A DNA stretch of 64,000 nt from Flavobacteriales bacterium (GCA_003331305.1 QOQB01000001.1:1-64000); one strand, 5' to 3'; numbered from the stretch's first letter, positions 52,683 through 61,846 are shown. The notes: generated from the letters alone by a model not told the origin. A program made the numbers and translations.

Positions 52683-53660
52683 TTACAAAAACCCTTTTTC
52701 TTTCATCCAGTCGTCGTTATACATTTTACCGACATAACGGCTACCCGAATCGTGTAACAATACCACCACTACATCATCTGGACCAAAGTGTTTTTTAAGT
52801 TGCAACACGCCTTTTACGGCAGCACCACAAGAGTTTCCAGCAAAAATACCTTCTTCACGCGCCAGCTTTCGAGTATAAACCGCAGCGTCTTTATCGGTTA
52901 CTTTTTCAAAACCATCAATAGACTTAAAGTCAACATTTTCAGGAAGGATGTCCTCCCCTATTCCTTCAGTGATGTAAGGGTAAATTTCTTTTTCGTCAAA
53001 AATGCCTGTTTCATGGTATTTCTTAAATACAGAGCCATAGGTGTCAATCCCCCAAATTTTAATTTCTGTATTCTTCTCTTTTAGGTATTTGGCAACACCC
53101 GAAATGGTACCGCCTGTTCCTACTCCCACTACAAAATGTGTAATCTTACCATCGGTTTGTTCCCAAATCTCAGGGCCTGTTTGTTCGTAATGTGCAACGG
53201 CATTTGAGGGGTTGTCGTACTGGTTTACATACCACGCATTTGGTGTTTCTCCGGCAATACGCTTTGAGGTAGAATAGTACGACCGTGGATCGTCTGGTGC
53301 CACATTTGTTGGGCACACAATAACTTCCGCCCCCACAGCACGCAGGATATCAAACTTTTCTTTGGATTGCTTATCGGTAGAAACACATATCAACTTATAG
53401 CCTTTTACAATGGCTGCCAACGCCAATCCCATCCCTGTATTACCAGAGGTTCCTTCCACAATGGTACCGCCTGGTTTTAGTCGTCCATCGGCTTCAGCAT
53501 CTTCCACCATTTTAAGTGCCATGCGGTCTTTTACAGAACTGCCTGGGTTGAAATATTCCACTTTAGCCAACACCAAAGCGTCTATTTCAGCAGTAATTTT
53601 ATTAAGTCGGATGAGCGGTGTATTGCCAATCGTTTTAAGAATGTTATCTACATAATGCAT
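52683..53660 (-). CDS. PLP-dependent cysteine synthase / cystathionine beta-synthase-type enzyme
   Basis: A 325-aa fold-type II PLP enzyme. The Schiff-base Lys is in NPGSSVKDRMA (about 43), the phosphate and substrate loops are EGTSGNTGMGLA and VGVGTGGTISGVAKYL, and the C-terminal part has FAGNSCGAAV. There is no CBS domain. The sequence GIDTYGSVFKKYHE and the overall pattern are closer to bacterial cystathionine beta-synthases than to CysK, so homocysteine may be the acceptor; both reactions are possible. Its promoter predicts a leaderless mRNA and contains a small inverted repeat. Confidence 0.92.
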   Translation of the reverse strand: MHYVDNILKTIGNTPLIRLNKITAEIDALVLAKVEYFNPGSSVKDRMALKMVEDAEADGRLKPGGTIVEGTSGNTGMGLALAAIVKGYKLICVSTDKQSKEKFDILRAVGAEVIVCPTNVAPDDPRSYYSTSKRIAGETPNAWYVNQYDNPSNAVAHYEQTGPEIWEQTDGKITHFVVGVGTGGTISGVAKYLKEKNTEIKIWGIDTYGSVFKKYHETGIFDEKEIYPYITEGIGEDILPENVDFKSIDGFEKVTDKDAAVYTRKLAREEGIFAGNSCGAAVKGVLQLKKHFGPDDVVVVLLHDSGSRYVGKMYNDDWMKEKGFL

Positions 53661-53664
53661 GGCG

Positions 53665-53695
53665 CAAAGGTAAGTAATGCACTTACGTTAACCAA
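53665..53695 (-). promoter_or_regulatory. Promoter of the cysteine synthase-type gene, predicted leaderless
   Basis: On the minus strand TTG (53693-53695), a 20-bp spacer and TACCTTTG (53665-53672) are followed by CGCC and the ATG. Confidence 0.65.
53670..53686. repeat. Inverted repeat in the cysteine synthase promoter spacer
   Basis: GTAAGT-AATGC-ACTTAC is a perfect 6-bp inverted repeat that overlaps the -7 box and lies between it and the -33 TTG. The position suits a repressor, but arms this short can arise by chance. Confidence 0.35.
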
Positions 53696-53697
53696 TG

Positions 53698-54924
53698 CTA
53701 TGGATTGATTTTAAGTGTTTGCGTTGGCGCAATACGAGCAATAATAAGTGATGGTAAAACCAGTAGGGCAAGGCAAATCAATAGCGTAAGCCCATTAAGC
53801 CATAGTACCGTTGTAACATCGATGTAAACAGGCACTTGACTTACATAATACGTAGCAGGATCTAAGGAAATGATGCCTGTTTGTTTTTGAATAAATAACA
53901 AACCGAGTCCTATAAGATTCCCCAAAAAAAGGCCTACGCCAATCAAATATCCCCCTTGAATAAGGAAAAGCTGTTGGAGTGAACGAACAGATGCGCCCAT
54001 AACACGCGTAATACCAATGAGTTGCGTCTGCTCCAAAATAAGCACCAACAAAGCGGTAATCATATTCACGCCGCCCACAATAATCATGATGATGATAATC
54101 AAAGAAATGTTAGTGCCGAACAACCGAATCCAATTAAAAATTTCGGGAAATTGCTCCTCTATATGTTGTACATCTACCAGTGCATCTATACTGTCGTAAA
54201 GCACATCGGATTGGGCAGAAAGGTCGGAGCTATTATCTAAAAAAAGTTCAAAAGCACCCACTTGATTGCTGTCCCAACCATACAATGAGCGTATAATATC
54301 CAAATGCCCAAGCACATAGGTATTGTCATAATCGGAGAAACCTGTGGTAAAAAGTCCCGATACGTTGCAACTCCGGCGTTTGGGCATGGCTGTTTCTTCT
54401 GATGCAAAATACAGCGGCACGCGATCGCCAATAGATAAAGCTAGTTTATTTGCTAAGTCTGTGGAAATCCAAATATCTTGCGTACCAAGTGCTGAAATTT
54501 TTTCTGAATCGCCAAAAAAGCTAAAAAATTCAGGATTAAACGAATCGTCTATCCCCTTAAAAACAATGCCATCAAAAGCATTTTGATTTAGGATTACACC
54601 AGGAACATACGCAACCGACTGAACAGCGGATACGTTTACTTGATTTTGCAGCGTTATTTGAATGGTTTGTGCCTCTTCGAGAGGCTTAAGTGTTTCTTGT
54701 TGCTGACTATTTTCTAGGGTAGTCACACGAATATGCCCACTAAAAGCGGCTACTTTTTGTCCGATTTTGTTTTGCAAACCCACACCAGTCCCGATGGCGA
54801 TAAGCATGGTAATTACCCCCAACGCAATGGCGATAATGCCAATGGTAATAATAGGTCCTGAAACGCTGCTACGGTGCGAACGCTGTCCAATAATTCTACG
54901 AGCAATAAACCAAGTAAAGCGCAC
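53698..54924 (-). CDS. ABC transporter permease, FtsX/LolE-like
   Basis: A 408-aa inner membrane protein with the MacB/FtsX topology: one N-terminal helix (GPIITIGIIAIALGVITMLIAIGTG), a large periplasmic domain (about 50-270) and three C-terminal helices (SLIIIIMIIVGGVNMI; LIGVGLFLGNLIGLGLLF; VLWLNGLTLLICLALLVL). Motifs resemble the lipoprotein-releasing LolC/LolE group (EQTQLIGITRVMGAS). The start is GTG (MRFTWFIARRI). The matching ATPase (LolD) is not adjacent, as is common in this phylum. Confidence 0.9.
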   Translation of the reverse strand: MRFTWFIARRIIGQRSHRSSVSGPIITIGIIAIALGVITMLIAIGTGVGLQNKIGQKVAAFSGHIRVTTLENSQQQETLKPLEEAQTIQITLQNQVNVSAVQSVAYVPGVILNQNAFDGIVFKGIDDSFNPEFFSFFGDSEKISALGTQDIWISTDLANKLALSIGDRVPLYFASEETAMPKRRSCNVSGLFTTGFSDYDNTYVLGHLDIIRSLYGWDSNQVGAFELFLDNSSDLSAQSDVLYDSIDALVDVQHIEEQFPEIFNWIRLFGTNISLIIIIMIIVGGVNMITALLVLILEQTQLIGITRVMGASVRSLQQLFLIQGGYLIGVGLFLGNLIGLGLLFIQKQTGIISLDPATYYVSQVPVYIDVTTVLWLNGLTLLICLALLVLPSLIIARIAPTQTLKINP

Positions 54925-54971
54925 TAAAGAGATTTTAAGGTTTAAATGTAAGGTATATTTTCAGTTTGGGA

Positions 54972-55463
54972 CTACACCGGTAGTTCGGATTTTAACCGCG
55001 CTACCATTTCATAAACGGCAGGGCAAACCGCTATATTTTTTGCAGTAATGCCTGTAATTTGATGAAATTTTGGTCTGTCAGTATGTGGGAATTCACGGCA
55101 GGCTTTTGGTCGATCCTCGTAAATACTACACTGATTATCTGCGCCCAAAAACGAACAGGGTACTTGCTGAAGCACCTTATCATTATCTTCATCAGTGCGA
55201 AGGTAAGTTGCCTCAAATTCTGTTGGCTTCATGCGTAGTCGTTTACTGATACGCTTGATGTCCGATGGCAAAAAGAGGGGGCCTGTGGTTTTGCAACAAT
55301 TGGCGCAGTTTAGGCAGTCTATTTTTTTAAATGTTTCATGGTGCAGCTTCGTCATCACTGCATCTAACTTTTTAGGCTTCCGTACCTTTAGCTTTTTTAA
55401 GTATTTGGCGTTTTCCTGCGCGACTTTTGCTGCTTGTTCGGGCAGTTTTTGCGGATCAATCAC
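54972..55463 (-). CDS. YkgJ-family cysteine cluster protein
   Basis: A protein of 163 aa with a Cys-rich metal-binding cluster (DCLNCANCCKTTGP, CSFLGADNQCSIYEDRPKACREFP, AVCPAVYE), typical of the zinc/iron-chelating YkgJ family, whose function is unknown. The ORF track starts it at 55508 inside queE. I prefer the GTG at 55463, which overlaps the queE stop by one base (TAGTG) and gives a family-like N terminus with a helical stretch of about 50 residues before the cluster. Last gene of the ffh-folD-queE operon. Confidence 0.88.
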   Translation of the reverse strand: MIDPQKLPEQAAKVAQENAKYLKKLKVRKPKKLDAVMTKLHHETFKKIDCLNCANCCKTTGPLFLPSDIKRISKRLRMKPTEFEATYLRTDEDNDKVLQQVPCSFLGADNQCSIYEDRPKACREFPHTDRPKFHQITGITAKNIAVCPAVYEMVARLKSELPV

Positions 55464-56092
55464 TATGGAATTTTTAGATATTTGTGCGTTTGCAACGACG
55501 CCATCCACTTTGGATTTTTAAGTACATAATCTACGATAAACGGAATAGCACTATCACGTCTACTCCACTCAGGTTGCAGGTATAATTTACAGCTTTTCGA
55601 AATTCCAATAGCCTGTTTTTCGGCAAACTGTAAATCGTCTTTATTGTATACAATAACTTTTAACTCGTCTGCAACTTTGTAAATTTCGGGTTTAGGGAGC
55701 ATACGCTTTTTTGGGGAGAGGCAAACCCAATCCCAAACGCCAGAAAGTGGATACGCACCCGATGTTTCGATATGTGTTTTCATACCCGCTGCTTGTAAGG
55801 CTTCGGTAAGTGGTGACATATTCCACATCAGCGGCTCGCCGCCAGTTACCACAACGGTATCCGAATATTGTTTTGCTTGCGAGACGATTTCGTCAATATA
55901 AGTTGGTGGGTGTAGATTTGCATCCCAACTTTCTTTCACATCACACCAATGACACCCTACATCACAGCCTCCAATGCGAATAAAAAATGCTGCACTGCCT
56001 TTGTGATATCCTTCGCCCTGAATGGTGTAAAAGGCTTCCATTAACGGAAGTGCATGACCAGAAGCAACGGCTTGTTGAAGTTCGGTTTGCAT
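55463..56092 (-). CDS. queE: 7-carboxy-7-deazaguanine synthase
   Basis: A radical-SAM enzyme of queuosine precursor synthesis (CPH4 to CDG). The 209-aa protein has the radical-SAM cluster motif CDVGCHWCD (about 43-51) with the substrate-side EAFYTIQGEGYHKG in front, and TGGEPLMW. Other queuosine genes (queC, queD, queF) are not in the window. It lies 2 bp after folD on the same strand. Confidence 0.95.
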   Translation of the reverse strand: MQTELQQAVASGHALPLMEAFYTIQGEGYHKGSAAFFIRIGGCDVGCHWCDVKESWDANLHPPTYIDEIVSQAKQYSDTVVVTGGEPLMWNMSPLTEALQAAGMKTHIETSGAYPLSGVWDWVCLSPKKRMLPKPEIYKVADELKVIVYNKDDLQFAEKQAIGISKSCKLYLQPEWSRRDSAIPFIVDYVLKNPKWMASLQTHKYLKIP

Positions 56093-56094
56093 TT

Positions 56095-56973
56095 TTAGGA
56101 GTTGCGTTTGTAGGCCAACATGGTGTTTTGCAACAACATGGCAATGGTCATGGGGCCCACACCACCGGGAACAGGTGTAATAAAACTTGCTTTCTCTTTC
56201 ACTTCATCATACGCCACATCGCCTGTAATCACATAGCCTTTTGGATGATTTTCGTCTGGAACGCGTGTAATACCTACGTCAATAATAATAGCATCTTGCT
56301 TTATCATGTCAGCGGTTACAAAATTTGGAACACCTAAGGCCGACACCACAATATCGGCTGCTTTGGTAATTTCAGCCAGATTTTGGGTACGGCTATGCGT
56401 AAGCGTTACGGTAGCATTACCAGGATTTCCCTTATTGGATAATAAAATACTCATCGGGCGACCTACAATATGACTGCGTCCAATGACAACAGCATGTTTG
56501 CCGCTGATGTCTAACTTATATCTGCGAAGCAATTCCATAATTCCAGACGGCGTTGCAGGAATAAAGGTTTCTATACCCAAGGCCATTTTTCCAAAATTGG
56601 TGGGATGAAATCCGTCCACGTCTTTGTTGGGATTTATTGCATGTAACACAACTTCCTCGTCAATGTGTTTAGGAAGTGGAAGCTGCACAATAAATCCGTC
56701 AAGTGTGGCGTCGTTATTTAGTTTGTTAATCGTTTTTATAAGTTCGTCTTGAGAAATGGTATCCTCCAAACGTATCAATGTAGAGTCGAATCCGATTTTT
56801 TCACAAGAGCGCACCTTACTGCCTACATAGGTTAAGCTAGCGCCATCATTTCCTACCAAAACGGCAGCCAAATGCGGCGGGCGTTTGCCCGACGCTTTAA
56901 GCGCAGTAACTTCTTGCGCAAGTTCTTCCTTAATTTGATTTGAAGTGGCTTTTCCGTCTAAAATAGTACTCAT
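56095..56973 (-). CDS. folD: Methylenetetrahydrofolate dehydrogenase/cyclohydrolase
   Basis: A bifunctional one-carbon enzyme linking 5,10-methylene-THF and 10-formyl-THF. The 292-aa protein has the catalytic segment YVGSKVRSCEKIG (Tyr and Lys), QLPLPKHID, the NADP site GRSHIVGRPMSILL and the closing PVPGGVGPMTIAMLL. Its ATG overlaps the ffh stop by 4 bp, so the genes are translationally coupled. Confidence 0.97.
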   Translation of the reverse strand: MSTILDGKATSNQIKEELAQEVTALKASGKRPPHLAAVLVGNDGASLTYVGSKVRSCEKIGFDSTLIRLEDTISQDELIKTINKLNNDATLDGFIVQLPLPKHIDEEVVLHAINPNKDVDGFHPTNFGKMALGIETFIPATPSGIMELLRRYKLDISGKHAVVIGRSHIVGRPMSILLSNKGNPGNATVTLTHSRTQNLAEITKAADIVVSALGVPNFVTADMIKQDAIIIDVGITRVPDENHPKGYVITGDVAYDEVKEKASFITPVPGGVGPMTIAMLLQNTMLAYKRNS

Positions 56974-58292
56974 TTTCCAAACATTTGCATCAGCTTAGAG
57001 GACTTACCACCTTGCATCATTTTCATCATTTTACTCATCTGCTCAAACTGTTTAACCAGTTTGTTAATATCGTCTAATTGTAGGCCTGCTCCTTTAGCGA
57101 TCCGCTTTTTGCGACTGTGGTTAAGGAGTTTGGGTTGTTGGCGTTCTTTGGGTGTCATGGATTGAATGAGTGCCTCTACGCCTTTAAACGCATCTTCGTC
57201 AACTTCAGCCCCATTTAATGCTTTGCTAGCGCCAGGAATCATTCCAACCAAATCTTTCATAGATCCCATACGCTGTACTTGTTTGAGTTGGCTTAAAAAG
57301 TCGTCATACCCAAATTGATTTTTGGAAATTTTTCGTTGGATGCGCTTTGCCTCTTCCTCGTCTACTTGCTCTTGAGCACGCTCTACTAAGGTAACTACGT
57401 CACCCATTCCCAAGATACGCTCCGCCATTCGGTTAGGGTAAAACACATCTAAGGCATCCACTTTTTCTCCCGTACCAATAAATTTGATAGGTTTATTTAC
57501 AACAGACTTTATGGAAAGTGCAGCACCACCTCGTGTGTCGCCGTCCATTTTAGTAAGCACAATACCATCAAATTGCAACAAGTCGTGGAAGGCTTTTGCC
57601 GTATTCACGGCATCTTGCCCCATCATAGCATCAACAACAAATAGGGTCTCCGAAGGACGAACCGCTTTGTGAATGTTTTCGATTTCCTGCATGAGTGCCT
57701 CGTCAATGGCTAATCGACCAGCGGTGTCAATGATAACTACATTAAACTGATGCGTTTTGGCATGTTGAAGAGCTTGTTTGGCTATATCAACAGGATTGTT
57801 GTTTTCAGGTTGTGCAAAAACGGCTACATCTATTTGTTCACCCAGTACTTGTAGCTGGTCAATGGCAGCTGGGCGATAGACATCACAAGCTACAAGTAAA
57901 ACCTTTTTTGCTTGCTTTGTTTTTAAATGTTTGGCAAGTTTGGCAGTACAGGTTGTTTTACCTGAACCTTGCAAACCACTCATTAATATGACAGCAGGTT
58001 TTCCCGAAACAGAAAGAGCAGCGTTTTGTCCACCAAGTAGAGTAGTCAGTTCGTCTTGCACAATTTTAACAAGTAATTGACCTGGCTTTAAGCTAGTGAG
58101 TACTTTTTGACCCAGCGCTTTCTGCTTTACATCTTCCGTAAAAGATTTGGCGATTTTAAAGTTCACATCGGCATCAAGCAACGCACGACGGACTTCTTTC
58201 ATGGTTTCAGAAACATTAATTTCAGTAATGCGTCCGTGTCCCTTAAGTATTTTTAGCGCCTTATCTAGGCGTTGACTAAACTGTTCAAACAT
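56970..58292 (-). CDS. ffh: Signal recognition particle protein Ffh
   Basis: The GTPase subunit of SRP that brings nascent membrane proteins to the inner membrane. The 440-aa protein has the N domain, the G domain with GLQGSGKTTCTAKLA (about 107), DVYRPAAIDQL, DTAGRL and TKMDGDTRGG, and the Met-rich M domain at the C terminus (FEQMSKMMKMMQGGKSSKLMQMFGK in full) that binds signal peptides and 4.5S RNA. First gene of the ffh-folD-queE-ykgJ operon. A -7 element (TAATTTTG) lies 16 bp upstream of the ATG. Confidence 0.98.
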   Translation of the reverse strand: MFEQFSQRLDKALKILKGHGRITEINVSETMKEVRRALLDADVNFKIAKSFTEDVKQKALGQKVLTSLKPGQLLVKIVQDELTTLLGGQNAALSVSGKPAVILMSGLQGSGKTTCTAKLAKHLKTKQAKKVLLVACDVYRPAAIDQLQVLGEQIDVAVFAQPENNNPVDIAKQALQHAKTHQFNVVIIDTAGRLAIDEALMQEIENIHKAVRPSETLFVVDAMMGQDAVNTAKAFHDLLQFDGIVLTKMDGDTRGGAALSIKSVVNKPIKFIGTGEKVDALDVFYPNRMAERILGMGDVVTLVERAQEQVDEEEAKRIQRKISKNQFGYDDFLSQLKQVQRMGSMKDLVGMIPGASKALNGAEVDEDAFKGVEALIQSMTPKERQQPKLLNHSRKKRIAKGAGLQLDDINKLVKQFEQMSKMMKMMQGGKSSKLMQMFGK

Positions 58293-58308
58293 GAATTGGT
58301 ATAAACTT

Positions 58309-58316
58309 CAAAATTA
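58309..58316 (-). promoter_or_regulatory. -7 promoter element of the ffh operon
   Basis: TAATTTTG on the minus strand, 16 bp before the ffh ATG. It lies upstream of ffh in the 29-bp gap after blh. Confidence 0.45.
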
Positions 58317-58321
58317 CGGAA

Positions 58322-59203
58322 TTAGTTTTTCTGGTGCATCCAAAAAATAACACCCACATGCGGAATGGTGATAGCTGCTAAAAAACCAAAAAACAAGGCA
58401 AGCAAAGATGCTGTATTTTCTCTAAAAAAAATAGAGGCAACAGCAAGACCAGTCAAAGACAATATCCAGTATGGAAATGCCATTTTGAAGTATTTATACA
58501 GGGGGCTTACATCGTTTGGATACAACACATCAGCTTGCTCTTTTAATGAGGGAATGCTATGCCACAACACAAAATAGACAGAAAAAGACCATAAAAGTGA
58601 GGTCTGTGTAAACAGCACTAAGAAAGCGATTAGCGTTAAGGATTGAAAAAACAGCTGTGACTTAATTTGTTTAATATTTAAAACACCAAAAAAAATGACA
58701 CAAACACAAGTACATATTAGCATTAACAAAAAAATACTAGGTGCAACTTGAATTCCTGAAATTTCCTGAATAATAGAGATTGTTTGGTTTTGATGGGTGT
58801 AAAAAAGTAAGGAAAAAAGAAAGGCCCCATAGGCAACGTAGAAAAGGTGGAGCTTTGTGGATTTGACAAGGCTAGATTTGTGCCATTGTTGCTCTCCAAA
58901 ATGAAATGAACTAACCAAAACAAAAAGCAAAAGTGCTAATTGAGGAACATTATAAAGCGCTAAAACCATAACAAAAACGAAAAAAACATAACTGACAAAT
59001 AAATAACCAAACTGACGTTTTTTTGTTGTTTTACTATATTTTGAGATGATATATAAATCATTTGCACCATGAATTATACCAATTATTAACACATTCACAG
59101 CTGCTAAAACCCATAAAAAAGACGCTGATAAAACAAGCCCTAACACCGTACAAACCAGGGTAATTCCTAGTTTTTGCAGTTCAAAATTGTATAATTTTAC
59201 CAT
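58322..59203 (-). CDS. blh: Brp/Blh-family beta-carotene 15,15'-dioxygenase (retinal formation)
   Basis: Cleaves beta-carotene to two retinals, the chromophore of the rhodopsin next door. The 293-aa membrane protein has about eight helices and the conserved His residues of the family iron site: HGANDLYIISKY (about 45), SSFHFGEQQWHKS, LWHSIPSLKEQ and the C-terminal IPHVGVIFWMHQ. It is divergent from the proteorhodopsin gene across 95 bp, the classic arrangement for the retinal/rhodopsin pair. The beta-carotene synthesis genes (crt) are not in the window. Confidence 0.93.
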   Translation of the reverse strand: MVKLYNFELQKLGITLVCTVLGLVLSASFLWVLAAVNVLIIGIIHGANDLYIISKYSKTTKKRQFGYLFVSYVFFVFVMVLALYNVPQLALLLFVLVSSFHFGEQQWHKSSLVKSTKLHLFYVAYGAFLFSLLFYTHQNQTISIIQEISGIQVAPSIFLLMLICTCVCVIFFGVLNIKQIKSQLFFQSLTLIAFLVLFTQTSLLWSFSVYFVLWHSIPSLKEQADVLYPNDVSPLYKYFKMAFPYWILSLTGLAVASIFFRENTASLLALFFGFLAAITIPHVGVIFWMHQKN

Positions 59204-59234
59204 GTTATTTTTATGTTGTTAGAAAAAATTTAGT

Positions 59235-59242
59235 CAAATATA
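59235..59242 (-). promoter_or_regulatory. -7 promoter element of blh
   Basis: TATATTTG on the minus strand, 31 bp before the blh ATG. No -33 TTG is clear. The proteorhodopsin promoter itself was not resolved. Confidence 0.45.
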
Positions 59243-59298
59243 TATCGTTTGTTTAATTTTTTTTAACTTGCGCTCAACAAAATTATAATTAAAAAGTT

Positions 59299-60009
59299 AT
59301 GACACTTACAAATTTAGTAACTATTGCGGACCTAAGTGATCCGGTTAATTTCACTTTTTTCTTAGGGACAATGGCAATGACAGCTGCTTCAGCTTTCTTT
59401 TTCTTGTCTTTAAACCAATTTGACAGCAAATGGAGAACTTCAATCTTGGTTTCAGGACTGATTACATTTATTGCTGCTGTTCACTATTATTACATGAGAG
59501 AAGCGGCAACTTCTGGTGGTGTAACAACTGAAATCCGTTATATAGACTGGATTTTGACTGTACCACTAATGTGTGTTGAGTTTTACCTTATTTTAAAAGC
59601 TGCCGGTGCAACAACAAAGCACCTTAGCACTTTGATTTGGGCTTCACTTGTAATGTTAGTAACAGGTTATTTTGGGGAAGTTTCTGACACGGCTAATGGT
59701 CCTGCTTTATGGGGTCTTGCTTCTGGTGCAGCATACTTCTACATTGCATGGTTAATCAAGTTTGGTCCTTTGGCTAAACTGGCTGCTGCTGCAGGTGGTT
59801 CTGTTGAAAAAGCACACAAAATGCTAACGTTATTTGTACTTATCGGATGGGCAATTTACCCATTGGGTTATATGATCGGTACTGACGGTTGGTATGACTT
59901 TGTTGACGGAATTGGTTTAAACATGGATGTTGTTTATAACATTGGTGACGCAATCAACAAAATTGGATTTGGATTAGTAGTATATGCTGCTGCCGTATCT
60001 AGCAAATAA
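59299..60009 (+). CDS. Proteorhodopsin, green-light type proton pump
   Basis: A 236-aa seven-helix light-driven outward proton pump. The retinal-binding Lys is K221 (NIGDAINKIGFG), with the counterion Asp D217 four residues before it. Helix C reads RYIDWILTVPLMCVEF: D83 (proton acceptor), T87 and E94 (proton donor) form the DTE motif of proton-pumping proteorhodopsins. The spectral-tuning residue (position 105 in the reference protein) is Met91, typical of green-absorbing flavobacterial forms. H62 matches the conserved His that partners the acceptor. There is no long signal peptide. A strong terminator ends the gene. Confidence 0.98.
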   Translation: MTLTNLVTIADLSDPVNFTFFLGTMAMTAASAFFFLSLNQFDSKWRTSILVSGLITFIAAVHYYYMREAATSGGVTTEIRYIDWILTVPLMCVEFYLILKAAGATTKHLSTLIWASLVMLVTGYFGEVSDTANGPALWGLASGAAYFYIAWLIKFGPLAKLAAAAGGSVEKAHKMLTLFVLIGWAIYPLGYMIGTDGWYDFVDGIGLNMDVVYNIGDAINKIGFGLVVYAAAVSSK

Positions 60010-60033
60010 TTTCTGAAAATTATTTCAAAAAAG

Positions 60034-60062
60034 ACCTCGATGTTTCATCGAGGTTTTTTTTT
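60034..60062 (+). terminator. Intrinsic terminator of the proteorhodopsin gene (bidirectional)
   Basis: ACCTCGATG-TTT-CATCGAGGT followed by a run of T. On the minus strand the same stem is followed by TCTTTTTT, so it can also end the argS transcript. Confidence 0.9.
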
Positions 60063-61830
60063 ACATCCTACTTGGCGCTTCAATACCCAATAAACCCAAG
60101 CTTTTTTGAATCACCTGACCCACTGCAGCACACAGCGCTACACGTAAAGATTTTACTTTGCCGTCTTCTACCAAAATAGGCACTTCTTGATAGTAAGAAT
60201 TATACTGCTTAACCAAATCATACACATAGTTAGCAACTAACGCAGGACTGTATTGGTTTGCAGCCGCAGCTACAGTAGCGGGAAACTGCCCTAACACTTT
60301 CAGTACTGCTTTTTCCTTTTCATGCAATGAAGTTGCATTGTCAAATGCAACTGTAATTGTACCAACTTTTCTTAGGATAGATTGAATTCTAGCATGGGTA
60401 TATTGTATAAATGGTCCTGTGTTTCCGCAAAAATCTACAGATGCCTTAGGGTCAAATAAAATACGTTTTTTAGGGTCAACTTTAAGTATATAATATTTGA
60501 GCGCCCCCATGCCAATAGTATGGAACAAGGTCTCTTTTTCGTCGCTACTCATACCGTCAAGCTTGCCTAACTCTTCCGAAATTTGCTTTGCCGTGGCGTG
60601 CATTTCGTCCATAAGGGCATCTGCATCTACTACCGTACCTTCCCTGCTTTTCATTTTTCCGCTGGGCAAGTCCACCATACCATAGCTAAGGTGATGTAAT
60701 TGCGAAGCCCAATCATACCCTAGTTTCTTTAAAATTAAAAACAATACCTTAAAGTGATAATCTTGCTCGTTACCCACGGTATAGACCATACCTGTCATGT
60801 TAGGATGGTTGGTGTAGCGCAAACGTGCTGTGCCCAAATCTTGTGTCATATATACTGAAGTGCCATCCGATCGAAGTAGTAATTTTTCGTCTAACCCTTC
60901 ATCTGTTAAATCTACCCAAACAGAACCATCTTCTTTTCTGTAAAAAATCCCCTTAGAAAGTCCTTCTTCAACAGTTTCCTTACCAAGCACATAGGTGTCA
61001 CTTTCATAGTAATAGGAATCAAAATGTACTCCTAAACGCTTGTAGGTTTCAGCAAAGCCATCATATACCCATGCATTCATTTGCTCCCATAGAGAACGCA
61101 CTTCAACATCATTTTGCTCCCATTTGATCAACATCTCTTTGGCTTCCAAAAGTATGGGAGCTTCATTTTTCGCTTGCTTCTCGGAAACGCCAGTAGAAAT
61201 TAAATCAGCGATTTCTTTTTTGTATTGCTGATCAAAAAGCACGTAATATTTTCCTACCAAAGCATCGCCTTTCAGCTTGGAGTTTGAAGGTGTTTCGGAA
61301 TTACCAAACTTTTGCCACGCTACCATAGATTTACAAATATGAATACCCCTATCGTTAATGATTTGTGTAGTGTGTACGTTAGTACCGTTGGCTGCTAAAA
61401 TATGAGCAACAGACGCCCCTAAAAGGTTATTGCGGATGTGACCTAGATGTAAGGGTTTGTTGGTGTTAGGAGATGAATATTCAACTAAAAAAGTGTCTGA
61501 TATTCCTGTATTAGATGCAAATCCAAAGCTGGTATCGTGTTGTAATTGCGTAAGAAAATTGATGTAGTATGCATCTGAAATTTGAATATTCAAAAAGCCT
61601 TGCACCACATTGTAGGCCTTTGCTTCTGGTATTACATCAACTAAAAAATCACCTAATTCCGCTGCAAGTTCTTCCGGTTTTTTAGGAGCAATTCTAAGTA
61701 GTGGAAACACCACAACGGTCAAATCGCCTTCAAATTGTGCTTTTGTTGGCTGAATTTCAAACGTTTCAATCTCTTTATCATACTGCGCTTTAAAGTATCG
61801 ACTAAGGTGTTTGGTGAGTATTGTCTCCAT
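60061..61830 (-). CDS. argS: Arginyl-tRNA synthetase
   Basis: A class I aminoacyl-tRNA synthetase of 589 aa. The ATP-binding HIGH-like motif is in SSPNTNKPLHLGHIRNNLLG (about 120-138), followed by the class I core, the QDLGTARLRY region and the C-terminal DALR anticodon-binding domain, ending SLGLLGIEAPSRM. The KMSKS equivalent is the segment MKSREGTVVD. A -7 element (TATCTTTG) lies 16 bp upstream. Confidence 0.98.
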   Translation of the reverse strand: METILTKHLSRYFKAQYDKEIETFEIQPTKAQFEGDLTVVVFPLLRIAPKKPEELAAELGDFLVDVIPEAKAYNVVQGFLNIQISDAYYINFLTQLQHDTSFGFASNTGISDTFLVEYSSPNTNKPLHLGHIRNNLLGASVAHILAANGTNVHTTQIINDRGIHICKSMVAWQKFGNSETPSNSKLKGDALVGKYYVLFDQQYKKEIADLISTGVSEKQAKNEAPILLEAKEMLIKWEQNDVEVRSLWEQMNAWVYDGFAETYKRLGVHFDSYYYESDTYVLGKETVEEGLSKGIFYRKEDGSVWVDLTDEGLDEKLLLRSDGTSVYMTQDLGTARLRYTNHPNMTGMVYTVGNEQDYHFKVLFLILKKLGYDWASQLHHLSYGMVDLPSGKMKSREGTVVDADALMDEMHATAKQISEELGKLDGMSSDEKETLFHTIGMGALKYYILKVDPKKRILFDPKASVDFCGNTGPFIQYTHARIQSILRKVGTITVAFDNATSLHEKEKAVLKVLGQFPATVAAAANQYSPALVANYVYDLVKQYNSYYQEVPILVEDGKVKSLRVALCAAVGQVIQKSLGLLGIEAPSRM

Positions 61831-61846
61831 AGATGTAAATCAAGTG

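Noticed and set aside
55463-55508. Longer start of the YkgJ-family gene inside queE
   Set aside because: The GTG at 55463 overlaps the queE stop by one base and yields the usual family length; the extra residues are queE sequence in another frame.
59204-59298. Promoter of the proteorhodopsin gene (TAACTTGC or TATCGTTTG candidates)
   Set aside because: Neither fits TAnnTTTG with a TTG at an allowed spacing, so no call was made.
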